Shown here: piece by piece, positions 36,899 through 46,064 of the stretch
Position numbering within the stretch: position 1 is the stretch's first letter
Layout of the letters: every line of letters begins with the position of its first letter
Assembly (NCBI RefSeq): GCF_004022485.1
Contig: NZ_CP034951.1
Coordinates: 186,001 to 250,000, forward strand
From: Aequorivita sp. H23M31
GTDB taxonomy: Bacteria; Bacteroidota; Bacteroidia; Flavobacteriales; Flavobacteriaceae
Length of the DNA stretch: 64,000 nt
Direction: 5' to 3'
Made by a program: the position numbers and the translations under genes
Notes under the pieces: model-generated
What the model was told of the DNA's origin: nothing
The model's input: the letters and a program-made list of their open reading frames with translations, nothing else
Database searches by the model: none

Positions 36899-37776
36899 GG
36901 TAATATAGCCATCCTCATCAACAGCGGAAGTAAGTTGATGGGTGAATCCTGCCTTTGGGGAGTACGGTTGTATTTGGGCTTGTGCTGTTTGATTTCTTCA
37001 TATTCCTTTAAAATGGAAATCAGCTCGTTCCCCGTTTTTTCATAAGCGACTGTATTCACTTCCAACTGTAATCGCTTTGATTTTCTGTTATCGTTTGTAA
37101 AATGTTGGACCAGTTTCTTGCGGATATTTTTTCCTCTACCAATATAAATTATATCCCCGGCTTCGTTATAAATATAATAAATCCCCATTTCCGATGGAGT
37201 TTTTTCAATAATATCCAGAAGTCTTGCGTCAAGTTGGGGTTTGGTATCCTTTTTTAGAGTTTCGGTAATAATCTTTTTTGATAAATCTTTGGACAATAAC
37301 ATTTTAAATAGGGCAACCGTAGCTTTTGCATCTCCCTGTGCGCGATGGCGATCGCTTAATGGAATTCCTAGGGCTTGCACTAATTTTCCCAAACTATAGG
37401 ACGGCATATCTGGAATCAATTTTTTGGATAATTCTACCGTGCAAAGGGTTTGTTTCTCAAAGTTATAGCCTAATCGATCAAATTCTGTAGTAAGAATTCG
37501 ATTGTCAAAAAGAGCATTATGAGCTACCATTACACAGTCCTCGGTTATCTCGATGATGCGTTTGGCCACTTCATAAAACTTGGGCGCGTTTCGCAGCATA
37601 TCGTTATTTATTCCCGTTAGATTAACCACAAAAGGTTGAATTGGTCTTTCCGGATTAATTAAACTGGCAAATTGATCGACTATTTCATGCCCGTCGAACC
37701 TGTAAATTGCAATTTCGGTTATTCCTTCCTCATTGTATTTTCCACCTGTGGTCTCTATGTCTAAAATTGCGTACAC
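36895..37776 (-). pseudogene. N-terminal exonuclease (DnaQ-like) plus GIY-YIG part of a frameshifted gene
   Basis: 293 residues. Residues 1-165 are a DEDDh exonuclease domain (AILDIETTG, FVNLTGINNDML, VMVAHNALFDNRIL, LSDRHRAQGDAKATV). About 190-275 is a GIY-YIG nuclease domain (SEMGIYYIYNEAGDIIYIGRGKNIRKKL). The last 17 residues (from RQDSPINLL) are out of frame with the rest of the family. Normal relatives are single proteins of about 460 residues, which equals the sum of the two parts here. Likely role was DNA repair or replication editing. The indel sits near 36950-36960, in TTTGGGG. Confidence 0.75.
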
Positions 37777-37783
37777 TATTTTT

Positions 37784-37825
37784 AGTTATGAGTTATGAGT
37801 TATGAGTTATGAGTTATGAGTTATA
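37784..37825. repeat. 7-bp tandem repeat AGTTATG, about 6 units
   Basis: Five exact AGTTATG units and a final AGTTATA lie just 8 bases upstream of the exonuclease start (37776), in the gap to yggS. Confidence 0.9.
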
Positions 37826-37887
37826 TTGAGTTTAAGAGTTTAAATCTTTGTGGTTTTTTTTTGATTTATAATCATTTATTTGTTTTG

Positions 37888-37950
37888 TTACCGATTACCG
37901 ATTACCGATTACCGACTACCGACTGCTGACTACTGATTACTGACCACTGA
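37888..37950. repeat. 7-bp tandem repeat, nine units ending at the YggS stop codon
   Basis: Four TTACCGA units, then CTACCGA, CTGCTGA, CTACTGA, TTACTGA and CCACTGA, exactly 63 bases. The next three bases are the stop codon of the YggS-family gene. Confidence 0.9.
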
Positions 37951-38643
37951 TTAATAATTCCGTTCTCCAAAAATGGCACTTCCTATGCGAACCATATTAC
38001 TACCATGATCTATGGCTAATCTGAAATCTCCGCTCATGCCCATACTTAGGACACGCAATTCGGTTCCGAAATCATTTGATCTTGTTTTGAACTCGTCGAA
38101 TATGTTTTTTAATTTTTGGAATTCTTTCGATATCTGCTCCTCATCCTCGGTAAAAGTGGCCATGCCCATAAAGCCCACTACTTCAATATTTTTCAGGTTT
38201 TTATAAACTTCTGAGCTTAATAAGTTTACAGCGTCTTCTTCGTCCATCCCAAATTTACTGTCTTCCTTAGCAATTTTTATTTGAAGAAGACACTGAATAA
38301 CTCTTTCATTTTTACGGGCTTCTTTATTTATTTCTTTTAAAAGTTTCAAGCTATCCACAGCGTGTATCAACGAAACGAACGGCGCCATATATTTTACCTT
38401 ATTCCGTTGCACGTGACCAATCATATGCCATTCCACATCTTTGGGCATTTCCTGCCACTTAGATTCCATTTCCTGTACTTTGTTCTCGCCAAATATGCGT
38501 TGTCCGGCATTATAGGCTTCCATCAAGTCGGTGATGGGTCTTGTTTTTGAAACTGCTACCAAGGTTATATTTTTGGGCAGTTCGTTTTTAAGTTTATTTA
38601 GATTTTCTGAAATAGTCATCTTCATTTTCTTCTCGCTGTTCAT
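37951..38643 (-). CDS. YggS-family PLP-binding protein
   Basis: 230 residues, the PLP-homeostasis protein family. LVAVSKTRPI (about 28-37) contains the pyridoxal-binding lysine; FGENKVQE, WHMIGHVQRNK and LSMGMSGDF with the C-terminal RIGSAIFG are all family hallmarks. These proteins bind PLP without a known enzymatic activity and prevent toxic PLP accumulation. The start may be ATG 38643 or one of two later in-frame ATGs within 24 bases. Confidence 0.92.
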   Translation of the reverse strand: MNSEKKMKMTISENLNKLKNELPKNITLVAVSKTRPITDLMEAYNAGQRIFGENKVQEMESKWQEMPKDVEWHMIGHVQRNKVKYMAPFVSLIHAVDSLKLLKEINKEARKNERVIQCLLQIKIAKEDSKFGMDEEDAVNLLSSEVYKNLKNIEVVGFMGMATFTEDEEQISKEFQKLKNIFDEFKTRSNDFGTELRVLSMGMSGDFRLAIDHGSNMVRIGSAIFGERNY

Positions 38644-38719
38644 TTAATATGTAAAATACTTATTTTTTGGACTCCTAAAGGTACTGCTAACCGCTACTGT
38701 CAATGCCTACTAATTAAAA

Positions 38720-39958
38720 TCAGAATTCATAAATAGTAACTCCACTTCGTAGTTTGGGTTCAATATAAGTGCTTTTTGGTGGCATTTTTAGACCCTCATC
38801 CGCAATTTGTTGCATTTCGTCAGTAGTAACGGGCAACAATCCAAATCCAACTGCAAAGTTACCGGAATCTATTACCGTCTGAACATAAGCTAGCTCCTTT
38901 TTTCCGTGGGAATATTCAATGCGCTGGTCATTTCGTAAATCTTTTATTCCTAAAAGCGGTTTCAGAATGGTGGTATATAATATCTGGGCGTCTAGCGCAT
39001 CGAGGGCATTTTCAATTTTATACTTCTTTTTCCGAAGGTGCAAGGAATAGAATTCTCCGTCCAAATACATGCTAAAATGATGTTTTTTGGAGGGTTTATA
39101 GTAATCGTGTCCACGATTTTCTATTCTAAACAATTCATCCAATTTTATTAGGAACTCTTCTTTTTCCATTCCGTTCAGATCTTTCACCAACCTATTGAAC
39201 TCATATATTTTTAAGTCGCTGGCGGGAATAAGGAAACTCATAAAATAATTATAACTTTCCTCCCCGGTGTGATGTGGATTTTCAGCTTTTAAATCCTTGG
39301 CCAGCAAATAAGAAGAGGCCGATCGGTGATGACCGTCTGCAATGTATAATGCCGGTATATCCGCAAAAATAGTTTGTATTTTGTTTAAAAGTACTTCATC
39401 GTCAACATTCCAAAGATAATGGGTGTCGCGATAAGTGGTGGTAAACTCATATTCTGGACGGGTTTTCATAACCTCATCAATCAAAAGCTCCAAATCGGAA
39501 TTATCAGGGTAGGTAAGGAGAACCGCTTCTGCATTAAAACCAATAGTTTTTAGATATTCCTTTAGAATAACCTCGCGGAACTCCAAGGTTTCTTCATGCT
39601 TTTTAATTACATCATCCTCATAATCCTGAACACTTGCGGCGGCGACTATTCCCGTAAATTCCAGTTTATCGCGGTTGACAATTTTATAAATATAAAAGCT
39701 TGGTTTTTCTTCTTCTATAAAAATACCATCTTCCTTAAATTCCTCATATCTATTTCTTACCAATCCATAGCGCTCAACACCAGAAATTTCCTTTTGGTAT
39801 TTATATCCCGGATTTACGATGTGCAGAAACGAAAACGGATTATCACGTAAACGAGACTCCACTTGTGCCGTTGTATAGCTATCGTAAGACCGAGCGGCAA
39901 GTAGGTTCACCTTATCTCTTGTGGGTCTAACGGCCTTAAAAGGAATTATTTTTGCCAA
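38720..39958 (-). CDS. DUF1015-family protein
   Basis: 412 residues, the whole length of the DUF1015 family (PF06245-like), with AKIIPFKAVRPTRDKVNLL at the start and the LYIADGHHRSAS motif (about 198-209). The family is widespread but its function is unknown; the histidine pair suggests metal or nucleotide binding, which is not shown here. The start appears to be TTG at 39958. Next gene upstream in the same direction is the 3-hydroxyacyl-CoA dehydrogenase, 80 bases away. Confidence 0.85.
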   Translation of the reverse strand: MAKIIPFKAVRPTRDKVNLLAARSYDSYTTAQVESRLRDNPFSFLHIVNPGYKYQKEISGVERYGLVRNRYEEFKEDGIFIEEEKPSFYIYKIVNRDKLEFTGIVAAASVQDYEDDVIKKHEETLEFREVILKEYLKTIGFNAEAVLLTYPDNSDLELLIDEVMKTRPEYEFTTTYRDTHYLWNVDDEVLLNKIQTIFADIPALYIADGHHRSASSYLLAKDLKAENPHHTGEESYNYFMSFLIPASDLKIYEFNRLVKDLNGMEKEEFLIKLDELFRIENRGHDYYKPSKKHHFSMYLDGEFYSLHLRKKKYKIENALDALDAQILYTTILKPLLGIKDLRNDQRIEYSHGKKELAYVQTVIDSGNFAVGFGLLPVTTDEMQQIADEGLKMPPKSTYIEPKLRSGVTIYEF

Positions 39959-40038
39959 ATTTTGAGTTTAGTAATTTAAAAGTTTCGGGGTTATTTATTG
40001 AGAAGAATGATCTTGAGAACCACCATTAAAGCAATACT

Positions 40039-40929
40039 TTATTTTGAAAATTGAGAAGAAACTACCTCGGCCTTTCTGTTTTCGCTGTAGTCGTAAAACC
40101 CTTCGCCACTTTTGCTGCCCAATTTGCCTGCCATTACCATATTCACCAATAGTGGACAAGGAGCATATTTTGGATTTTTAAAACCATCGTACATAACTTT
40201 CAAAATAGATAGACATACGTCAAGTCCAATAAAATCGGCAAGAGCTAATGGTCCCATTGGATGGGCCATTCCAAGCTTCATAACGGTATCTATTTCATTC
40301 ACTCCGGCAACTCCATTGTATAATGTTTCGATGGCTTCGTTGATCATTGGCATTAATATTCGGTTTGCCACAAATCCGGGGTAATCATTAACTTCAACGG
40401 GTGTCTTGTTCAAGCTTTTAGAAAGAGTTTCCACTGTTTGAAAGGTTTCTTTGCTAGTGCTATAACCTTTAATTATTTCCACCAATTTCATAATGGGAAC
40501 TGGATTCATAAAGTGCATTCCAATTACTTTTTCAGGTCGTGAAGTAACCGCTGCAATCTGGGTGATGGAAATTGAAGATGTATTACTCGCCAAAATGGTA
40601 TCGGGACCGCAGAACTTATCCAAATCCCGAAAGATATTTAGTTTTAATTCTACATTTTCTGTGGCAGCTTCCACAACCAAACCAACATTTTTAACTCCTT
40701 TTTCAAGGTCGGTAAAGGTTGTAATATTTTTAAGTGTGCGCGACATATCCGCATCTGTTATGGTTTGCTTACTTACCATTCGTTCCAGATTTCTGGAAAT
40801 GGTAGCTAATCCTTTATCCAAATAAGCTTGTTGGATATCGATTAAATGCACTTGGAAATCGAATTGGGCAAAAGTGTGGGCGATGCCATTTCCCATGGTT
40901 CCGGCACCTATTACTGCTATACTTTTCAT
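40039..40929 (-). CDS. 3-Hydroxyacyl-CoA (3-hydroxybutyryl-CoA-type) dehydrogenase
   Basis: 296 residues. Rossmann fold with IAVIGAGTMGNGIA (NAD-binding, about 4-17) and the catalytic region VIGMHFMNPVPIMKLVE containing His and Asn, then DYPGFVANRILMPMINEA and the C-terminal LGMAHPMGPLALADFIGLD domain. It interconverts 3-hydroxyacyl-CoA and 3-oxoacyl-CoA in fatty acid or butyrate metabolism. ATG at 40929 gives the canonical N-terminus; a longer frame to 40968 is unconvincing. Confidence 0.92.
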   Translation of the reverse strand: MKSIAVIGAGTMGNGIAHTFAQFDFQVHLIDIQQAYLDKGLATISRNLERMVSKQTITDADMSRTLKNITTFTDLEKGVKNVGLVVEAATENVELKLNIFRDLDKFCGPDTILASNTSSISITQIAAVTSRPEKVIGMHFMNPVPIMKLVEIIKGYSTSKETFQTVETLSKSLNKTPVEVNDYPGFVANRILMPMINEAIETLYNGVAGVNEIDTVMKLGMAHPMGPLALADFIGLDVCLSILKVMYDGFKNPKYAPCPLLVNMVMAGKLGSKSGEGFYDYSENRKAEVVSSQFSK

Positions 40930-40999
40930 TAGTTTATTATAATTTATAAGATGATATTTTAAACTCAATTATTTAATTCAATGCGGAGGAACCGAAAAG

Positions 41000-41968
41000 C
41001 TATATTTGTTTAAAATTTTCGATAACCAACATGGCTACGCGAAGAGCCTCGGTTCCCTGTCTAAGGGAAACATCCGGCGTTCTGTCTGCTTTAATGGCTT
41101 CGGCAAAACTTTCAAGTTCATCGAGGATTGCATTGTTGCTTTCTATCTGTGGATTTTCAAAATAAATTTGTTTTTGAACACCTTCGGCATTGGTTAGGAT
41201 CATCGCAAATTCATCGGGTTGCTCTGGCGCATTTTTCATTCTTACCGCTTCGCATTTCTTTTCCAAAAAATCAACCGAGATATAGGCATCGCGTTGGAAA
41301 AATCGAGCTTTTCGCATCTTTTTCAGCGAAATCCTACTAGCGGTAAGGTTGGCTACACAGCCGTTTTCAAATTCAATTCGGGCATTTGCAATATCTGGAG
41401 TTTCACTGAGCACGGAAACTCCGCTGGCGCTTACGGTTTTCACCGGACTCTTTACCACGCTTAAAATAATATCGATATCGTGGATCATCAGGTCCAAAAC
41501 TACTGAGACATCGGTACCGCGCGGATTGAACTCGGCCAATCTGTGGGTCTCGATAAACATAGGATTGCTTATCTTATCCCTGATCGCCATAAATGCGGGG
41601 TTAAAGCGTTCCACTTGGCCCACTTGACCACGTACTTTTTTGGTTTTGGCCAAGTCCCTGATCTCTTCCGCTTCTGCTACTGTTTGGGTGATTGGTTTTT
41701 CAATAAAAAGATGCTTCCCAGCTTCAATTACTTTTCTCGCACATTCAAAATGATGTATGGTAGGTGTCACCACTACAACCATATCGGACGCATCTATAAG
41801 ACTTTCCATCGTAGGAAAACTTTTATATCCGAATTCCTCTTCAATTTTCTTCGCAGCTTTTTTATCGGCATCAAAAAAGCCCACTAATTCATATTTTTCA
41901 GATTGTTTAAGCAATTTCAGGTGAATCTTCCCAAGATGGCCGGCGCCAAGTACTCCTGCTTTTAGCAT
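41000..41968 (-). CDS. Gfo/Idh/MocA-family oxidoreductase
   Basis: 322 residues. The N-terminal Rossmann domain has AGVLGAGHLGKIHLK (about 4-18), then VVTPTIHHFE and EKPITQTVAEAEE, where the Lys of EKP is catalytic in the family. A C-terminal alpha/beta domain follows. Substrate is likely a sugar, inositol or polyol but is not readable. The frame can be extended to 42097, but the added 43 residues translate a degenerate repeat and are rejected. It lies 70 bases upstream of the dehydrogenase gene on the same strand. Confidence 0.88.
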   Translation of the reverse strand: MLKAGVLGAGHLGKIHLKLLKQSEKYELVGFFDADKKAAKKIEEEFGYKSFPTMESLIDASDMVVVVTPTIHHFECARKVIEAGKHLFIEKPITQTVAEAEEIRDLAKTKKVRGQVGQVERFNPAFMAIRDKISNPMFIETHRLAEFNPRGTDVSVVLDLMIHDIDIILSVVKSPVKTVSASGVSVLSETPDIANARIEFENGCVANLTASRISLKKMRKARFFQRDAYISVDFLEKKCEAVRMKNAPEQPDEFAMILTNAEGVQKQIYFENPQIESNNAILDELESFAEAIKADRTPDVSLRQGTEALRVAMLVIENFKQI

Positions 41969-42042
41969 GCGTGTGTTTTTCACAAATGTAAGATTTTCAG
42001 AGGAAAGTTTAAAGGGTTTTAATTTTGGTGTTGAATAGTAAT

Positions 42043-42077
42043 AGTTGGCAGTCGGGTAGTCGTTAGTGGGTAGATGT
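42043..42077. repeat. 7-bp repeat tract, five degenerate units
   Basis: AGTTGGC, AGTCGGG, TAGTCGT, TAGTGGG and TAGATGT lie in line, 75 bases upstream of the Gfo/Idh/MocA start. Confidence 0.65.
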
Positions 42078-42208
42078 TTATTGTGGTAAGTGGTCATTGT
42101 ACATTAAAAATTATTGATTGGTCATTGTTTCTTTTCGTTATTCATTATAAATTCTCTTGGAGCTAGCCATCGAAAATTGGTTACTTTGTGATTTAAAATT
42201 TATATAAA

Positions 42209-42850
42209 ATGAAAGATACATTTACCCATCAGGGAATGCGGAAGAAGTTGGTGAAAATTCTTGAAAAGAAAGGGATTGAGGATAAAAATGTATTAAGTGC
42301 AATTGGGAAAATTCCACGGCATCTTTTTATGGATTCTGGTTTTGTGGACCATGCCTATGTAGATAAGGCTTTCCCTATTGCAGCCGATCAGACCATTTCG
42401 CAACCTTATACCGTAGCCCGCCAAACAGAACTTTTGGAAGTTAAAAAGGATGATAAAATCCTTGAGATTGGAACTGGGAGTGGCTATCAGGCAGCCGTAC
42501 TTTTGGAGATGGGAGTGCGGTTATACACCATTGAACGGCAAAATGAATTGTTCAAAAAAACCAATCTTTTCCTTCCGAAATTGGGTTATAAACCAAAAAA
42601 AATGATTTTTGGAGATGGATATATCGGTTTGGTAGAAGATGCCCCTTTCGACGGAATTATTGTCACCGCCGGAGCTCCTTTCGTGCCGCAACCCTTACTT
42701 GCCCAACTGAAAGTGGGTGGGAGGCTGGTAATTCCAGTAGGAGATGATATTCAGATTATGACAGTTTTCTATAGAAAATCCGAAACTGAATTTGAAAAAG
42801 AAGAGTTTGGTGAGTTTCGATTTGTACCTTTATTGGAGGATAAGAATTGA
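42209..42850 (+). CDS. pcm: Protein-L-isoaspartate O-methyltransferase
   Basis: 213 residues. PCMT repairs damaged L-isoaspartyl residues using S-adenosylmethionine. Motif I LEIGTGSGYQAAVL (about 90-103), the AFPIAADQTISQPYTVA substrate loop (about 50-66), and IIVTAGAPFVPQPLLAQLKVGGRLVIPVG are all present. Length is normal. It is followed at once by a 7-bp repeat tract and then the LOG-family gene. Confidence 0.95.
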   Translation: MKDTFTHQGMRKKLVKILEKKGIEDKNVLSAIGKIPRHLFMDSGFVDHAYVDKAFPIAADQTISQPYTVARQTELLEVKKDDKILEIGTGSGYQAAVLLEMGVRLYTIERQNELFKKTNLFLPKLGYKPKKMIFGDGYIGLVEDAPFDGIIVTAGAPFVPQPLLAQLKVGGRLVIPVGDDIQIMTVFYRKSETEFEKEEFGEFRFVPLLEDKN

Positions 42851-42851
42851 G

Positions 42852-42977
42852 GGTGATGGGTGACGGATGACTGATGTATCCCCAGCATCCAACATCCAGC
42901 ATCCAGCATCCAGCATCCAGCATCCAACATCCAGCATCCAGCATCCAACATCCAGCATTTAACATCCAGCATCCGAC
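42852..42977. repeat. 7-bp tandem repeat ATCCAGC, about 14 units plus four related leading units
   Basis: GGTGATG, GGTGACG, GATGACT, GATGTAT lead into a run of CCAGCAT / CCAACAT units from 42881 to 42976. It starts right after the pcm stop and ends at the LOG-family ATG. Because the reading frame is open through it, a false 35-residue SSIQHPA-type N-terminus can be predicted for the LOG gene. Confidence 0.92.
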
Positions 42978-42978
42978 A

Positions 42979-43569
42979 ATGAACAATTTAAATACAATAT
43001 GTGTCTTCTGCGGAAGCAGCAGCGGAAATGATCTCAAGATTACCGAGGCCGCCAAAAGGCTGGGCGAAATTTTTGCTTCGCGAAAAATTACGCTGGTTTA
43101 TGGTGCGGCCAAAATAGGAGTGATGGGAACACTGGCAAAAAGTGTTTTGGATAACAAAGGAGAAGTAATAGGAATCATCCCCAATTTTTTGAAAAAGAAG
43201 GAAGTGGTCCATCTTGGTCTAACGGAGTTGATTACGACCGAAAACATGCACGAGCGCAAGCTGAAAATGCAGGAAGCCAGCGATGGTTTTATTGCCCTGC
43301 CCGGCGGAATGGGAACGCTCGAGGAACTTTTTGAGATAATAACCTGGCTCCAACTTGGCTTGCACCAAAAACCCATAGGTTTGTTGAATGTAAACGGTTT
43401 TTATGACGACCTAATCAACTTGCTTGAAAATATGGTTCAGCGGGGTTTTCTTTCTATAGACAACTATCACTTACTTCTGGTTGATTCAAAACCAGAACTG
43501 CTTCTTCAAAAAATGGAGGAATTTAAACGCCCAGATCTGCCTAAATGGTTAAGTGAAGATAAGGCCTAG
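42979..43569 (+). CDS. LOG-family (TIGR00730) Rossmann-fold nucleotide-processing protein
   Basis: 196 residues. NTICVFCGSSSGND at the N-terminus, VYGAAKIGVMG, and the signature PGGMGTLEELFEIITW (about 107-122) identify the lysine-decarboxylase-like/LOG family. Members hydrolyse cytokinin riboside or other nucleoside monophosphates; the bacterial substrate is not certain. ATG at 42979 gives the usual length; the upstream frame is only the repeat. Confidence 0.9.
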   Translation: MNNLNTICVFCGSSSGNDLKITEAAKRLGEIFASRKITLVYGAAKIGVMGTLAKSVLDNKGEVIGIIPNFLKKKEVVHLGLTELITTENMHERKLKMQEASDGFIALPGGMGTLEELFEIITWLQLGLHQKPIGLLNVNGFYDDLINLLENMVQRGFLSIDNYHLLLVDSKPELLLQKMEEFKRPDLPKWLSEDKA

Positions 43570-43687
43570 TTGTATTTCAACTATAATCGCCTTTTTAAAA
43601 AATACCCAATAAGGACAACAATAAACTTTTACAGAAATGAAATAAAGTTCAGGTCCATCCTGTTTGGACTTGGGTGATAAATCTACT

Positions 43688-44725
43688 TTATCCTTTTAAT
43701 TCCCCTTTATCCGAAAGCATAATTGCAATACCCTTAGTTTGTTCAAATTTTGAAAATATGATCACCATAATAACGGTTATTGGAACGCTGAGGATCATTC
43801 CTGTAATTCCCCAAATAACTCCCCATAAGGATAACGCAAGGATGGTAACCAGTGCACTAAGATTCATGGAATTGCCCACAAGCTTAGGTTCTACCACATT
43901 TCCAACGATAACCTGAATGATGCCTACAATAACAAGGGTTAGAATGGCAGGCGTTAAATCAGGGAATTGAAGTAAGCAAAATGCAACAGGAAATAATGTG
44001 GCCACAAGCGATCCTACTGTGGGTATATAATTTAAAAGAAAAATAATAAGTCCCCAAAAAACGGGAGCATCGACGCCAATTATTGATAAAGCGATTGCAC
44101 TCAAGGCTCCGGTTATAAAACTCACAAAAGTTTTTACGCCCAAATAATCAGAAATAGAATCCTCCAGTTCCCGAAGTATTCCGGAAATACGGTGGTGGTT
44201 TTCTTCGGTGGTAAATACCAATCTTAATTTTGAATTAAAATTGGTTTCTTCCAAAAATAAGAACAGCATATATATTAGCACCAAAAAAACATTCCCTACC
44301 GTACTTGTTAAGACCGTTACAATAGGTTGGATTAAATTGCTCAATATCATTCTCACATCTGTATTCCTTAAAAAAACGTCGAACTCTATCCCAAAAGTCT
44401 GATTGATTTTCAAAACTAGCTCGTTGAAGTTGTGTTGGTAAACATCAAACCTTCCTATCATTCTAGCGATGTTTGAAGAAATTATAGAGACCAAAAAGTA
44501 CATTGATGAAAAGATAACAACTGTCAGGAAAATATTCTTTATCCAGTTGGGAACATATTTATCTATTGCTCTTATTCTATTTAGTGTTTCCTTCATTCTT
44601 CTAATAAGTATCCAAAAGATGAAGGCGAAAATCAACGGGATAAGAAAAGCTTTACCATAGACTAACGCAGCGACTACTATTACTATTGAGATACTTGCTT
44701 GGGTGAATTTTGAAAGACTTGTCAT
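43688..44725 (-). CDS. AI-2E-family transporter (PerM/TqsA-like permease)
   Basis: 345 residues with about eight membrane helices, a soluble region (about 75-160) with a regular amphipathic pattern, and the conserved PVFWGLIIFLLNYIPTVGSLVA and IVEPKLVGNSMNLSALVTIL segments near the C-terminal half. The family includes the autoinducer-2 exporter TqsA and sodium/proton antiporters; the substrate is unknown. It stands alone, convergent with the LOG-family gene. Confidence 0.88.
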   Translation of the reverse strand: MTSLSKFTQASISIVIVVAALVYGKAFLIPLIFAFIFWILIRRMKETLNRIRAIDKYVPNWIKNIFLTVVIFSSMYFLVSIISSNIARMIGRFDVYQHNFNELVLKINQTFGIEFDVFLRNTDVRMILSNLIQPIVTVLTSTVGNVFLVLIYMLFLFLEETNFNSKLRLVFTTEENHHRISGILRELEDSISDYLGVKTFVSFITGALSAIALSIIGVDAPVFWGLIIFLLNYIPTVGSLVATLFPVAFCLLQFPDLTPAILTLVIVGIIQVIVGNVVEPKLVGNSMNLSALVTILALSLWGVIWGITGMILSVPITVIMVIIFSKFEQTKGIAIMLSDKGELKG

Positions 44726-44836
44726 TCTATTTTTTACTAATTCAAAATTAATTGTTTTGTTGAGAGCAATATATTAAGAACAATCTATTGGTTTGGTCAA
44801 TTGACCGACAATAAACTGTGGCGTCTTCCCTTGGAA

Positions 44837-45799
44837 CTATAAGTCTGCAACTTTCATTTCCGTATGTAAAATTTGGGCCACCGCCTGTTTATACTTTATC
44901 GGATTTGTAGCCTTTTTGATAGCTTTATAAGTTTTTTGCGGATTTGAGGTTGCTTGAGAAAAGAATTCCCAGAAACCTAGCATTTTCATCTTAATAGGTG
45001 TGGGGCCAGATAAGTATTCGTCGTATTGTTGGTAGATAGTGTCGTGAAATTCCGAAAATATTTCCCATCTGTTTTTGGGATATTCCATAGTGTTGTTTTT
45101 GATCATACTGGGCAGAAAAGGATCGGCAATCAATCCTCGGCCAATCATAAAATGATCGATACTTTTAAAGCGATCTTCAATAGCTTTAAAAGTGGCAACG
45201 CTGGTAATGTCTCCGTTATAGTACAACTTGTGTATGCTGCTGTCGATGCATTTTTCAAAAGCATCCAGATCGACAGGGCCCTTGTAAAGTTGCTTCCCTA
45301 TTCTGGCGTGAATGGCAATGTTTTTCAGCGGATATTTATCCAAAACAGTAAAAGCTTCCAGAATTTCTTCAGCGTGTTCATAGCCCATTCGCATTTTCAT
45401 AGAAACCAAGATGTCTGTTTCATTGTGCGCTCTATCTAAAATTTCATCAATTTTTGGAGGATTGCAAATCAATCCTGAGCCCATTCCAGATTTGGCAACC
45501 ATTGGGTAGGGGCAACCTAAATTCCAGTTCAATTCCTTATAACCTAAGCTTTGAACATATTTGGCAACAAATATAAATTCGTCGGCATCGTTGGTTATTA
45601 TCTGTGGTATCACTTCAACGGTTGAGTTGTTTTCTGGCGCTAAGTCATTTTTAAAAGATTGCTTGATCGTCATTTTTCCATTCAGCCTAATATATGGAGC
45701 GTAAAAGGTATCAATCCCACCAAAGTAATGGTTGAAGGCATTGCGGAATCTGAAATCGGTAAAGCCTTGTAAAGGAGATGAAAGTAGGGTGGAAGCCAT
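44837..45799 (-). CDS. tRNA-dihydrouridine synthase
   Basis: 320 residues. FMN-dependent TIM barrel: SSPLQGFTDFRFRNAF at the start, ELNWNLGCPYPMVAKSGMGSG (about 92-112) with the catalytic cysteine, VSMKMRMGYE, IAIHARIGKQLYKG and HFMIGRGLIADP for FMN phosphate. Dus enzymes reduce uridines in the D-loop of tRNAs. Which Dus subfamily cannot be said. Downstream of it no terminator was clear. Confidence 0.9.
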   Translation of the reverse strand: MASTLLSSPLQGFTDFRFRNAFNHYFGGIDTFYAPYIRLNGKMTIKQSFKNDLAPENNSTVEVIPQIITNDADEFIFVAKYVQSLGYKELNWNLGCPYPMVAKSGMGSGLICNPPKIDEILDRAHNETDILVSMKMRMGYEHAEEILEAFTVLDKYPLKNIAIHARIGKQLYKGPVDLDAFEKCIDSSIHKLYYNGDITSVATFKAIEDRFKSIDHFMIGRGLIADPFLPSMIKNNTMEYPKNRWEIFSEFHDTIYQQYDEYLSGPTPIKMKMLGFWEFFSQATSNPQKTYKAIKKATNPIKYKQAVAQILHTEMKVADL

Positions 45800-45862
45800 C
45801 GTGCTGTTTAGTGGGGGTAAAGATAGGGTATATCGTTTTAGGTTGAAGGTTTGTTGTTTCGG

Positions 45863-46045
45863 TTAAATCTTATCCGCACATTTTCGGATGCGTTCGGATA
45901 AATCATAAAGGGAATTTTTCAAAAGTTCTTTTTCTTCTTCCGTAAAATCACTTTCATTGTTGTTACCATCATAGCCGTTTAATTTTTGACGGAACCAGCT
46001 TCTAGACTTTCCAAAATAATGAGTTGAAATATGTGCCCATTTCAC
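45863..46045 (-). CDS. Small DUF5053-like protein
   Basis: 60 residues. ISTHYFGKSRSWFRQKLNGYDGN followed by FTEEEKELLKNSLYDLSERIRKCADKI matches the pattern of a small Bacteroidota family that I believe is called DUF5053. Short, helical, no known function; the first half looks like a winged or helix-turn-helix element. An IS4-family element lies only 20 bases upstream of its start, so its own promoter may have been displaced. Confidence 0.65.
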   Translation of the reverse strand: MKWAHISTHYFGKSRSWFRQKLNGYDGNNNESDFTEEEKELLKNSLYDLSERIRKCADKI

Positions 46046-46054
46046 ACCCCCGCT

Positions 46055-46064
46055 GGCGCGGGCG
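46055..46064. repeat. Left copy of 10-bp target-site duplication
   Basis: GGCGCGGGCG flanks the IS on the left and again at 47507-47516 on the right. It is the left arm of a GC-rich palindrome. Confidence 0.9.

Noticed and set aside
36895..36960. Programmed frameshift in the exonuclease gene
   Set aside because: The sequence is not a canonical slippery heptamer in the right frame; a simple indel explains it better.
37784..37950. CRISPR array
   Set aside because: The repeats are 7 bp with no spacers and there are no cas genes in the window.
41969..42097. 43-residue N-terminal extension of the oxidoreductase
   Set aside because: It translates a 7-bp repeat tract; the Rossmann motif begins just after the ATG at 41968.
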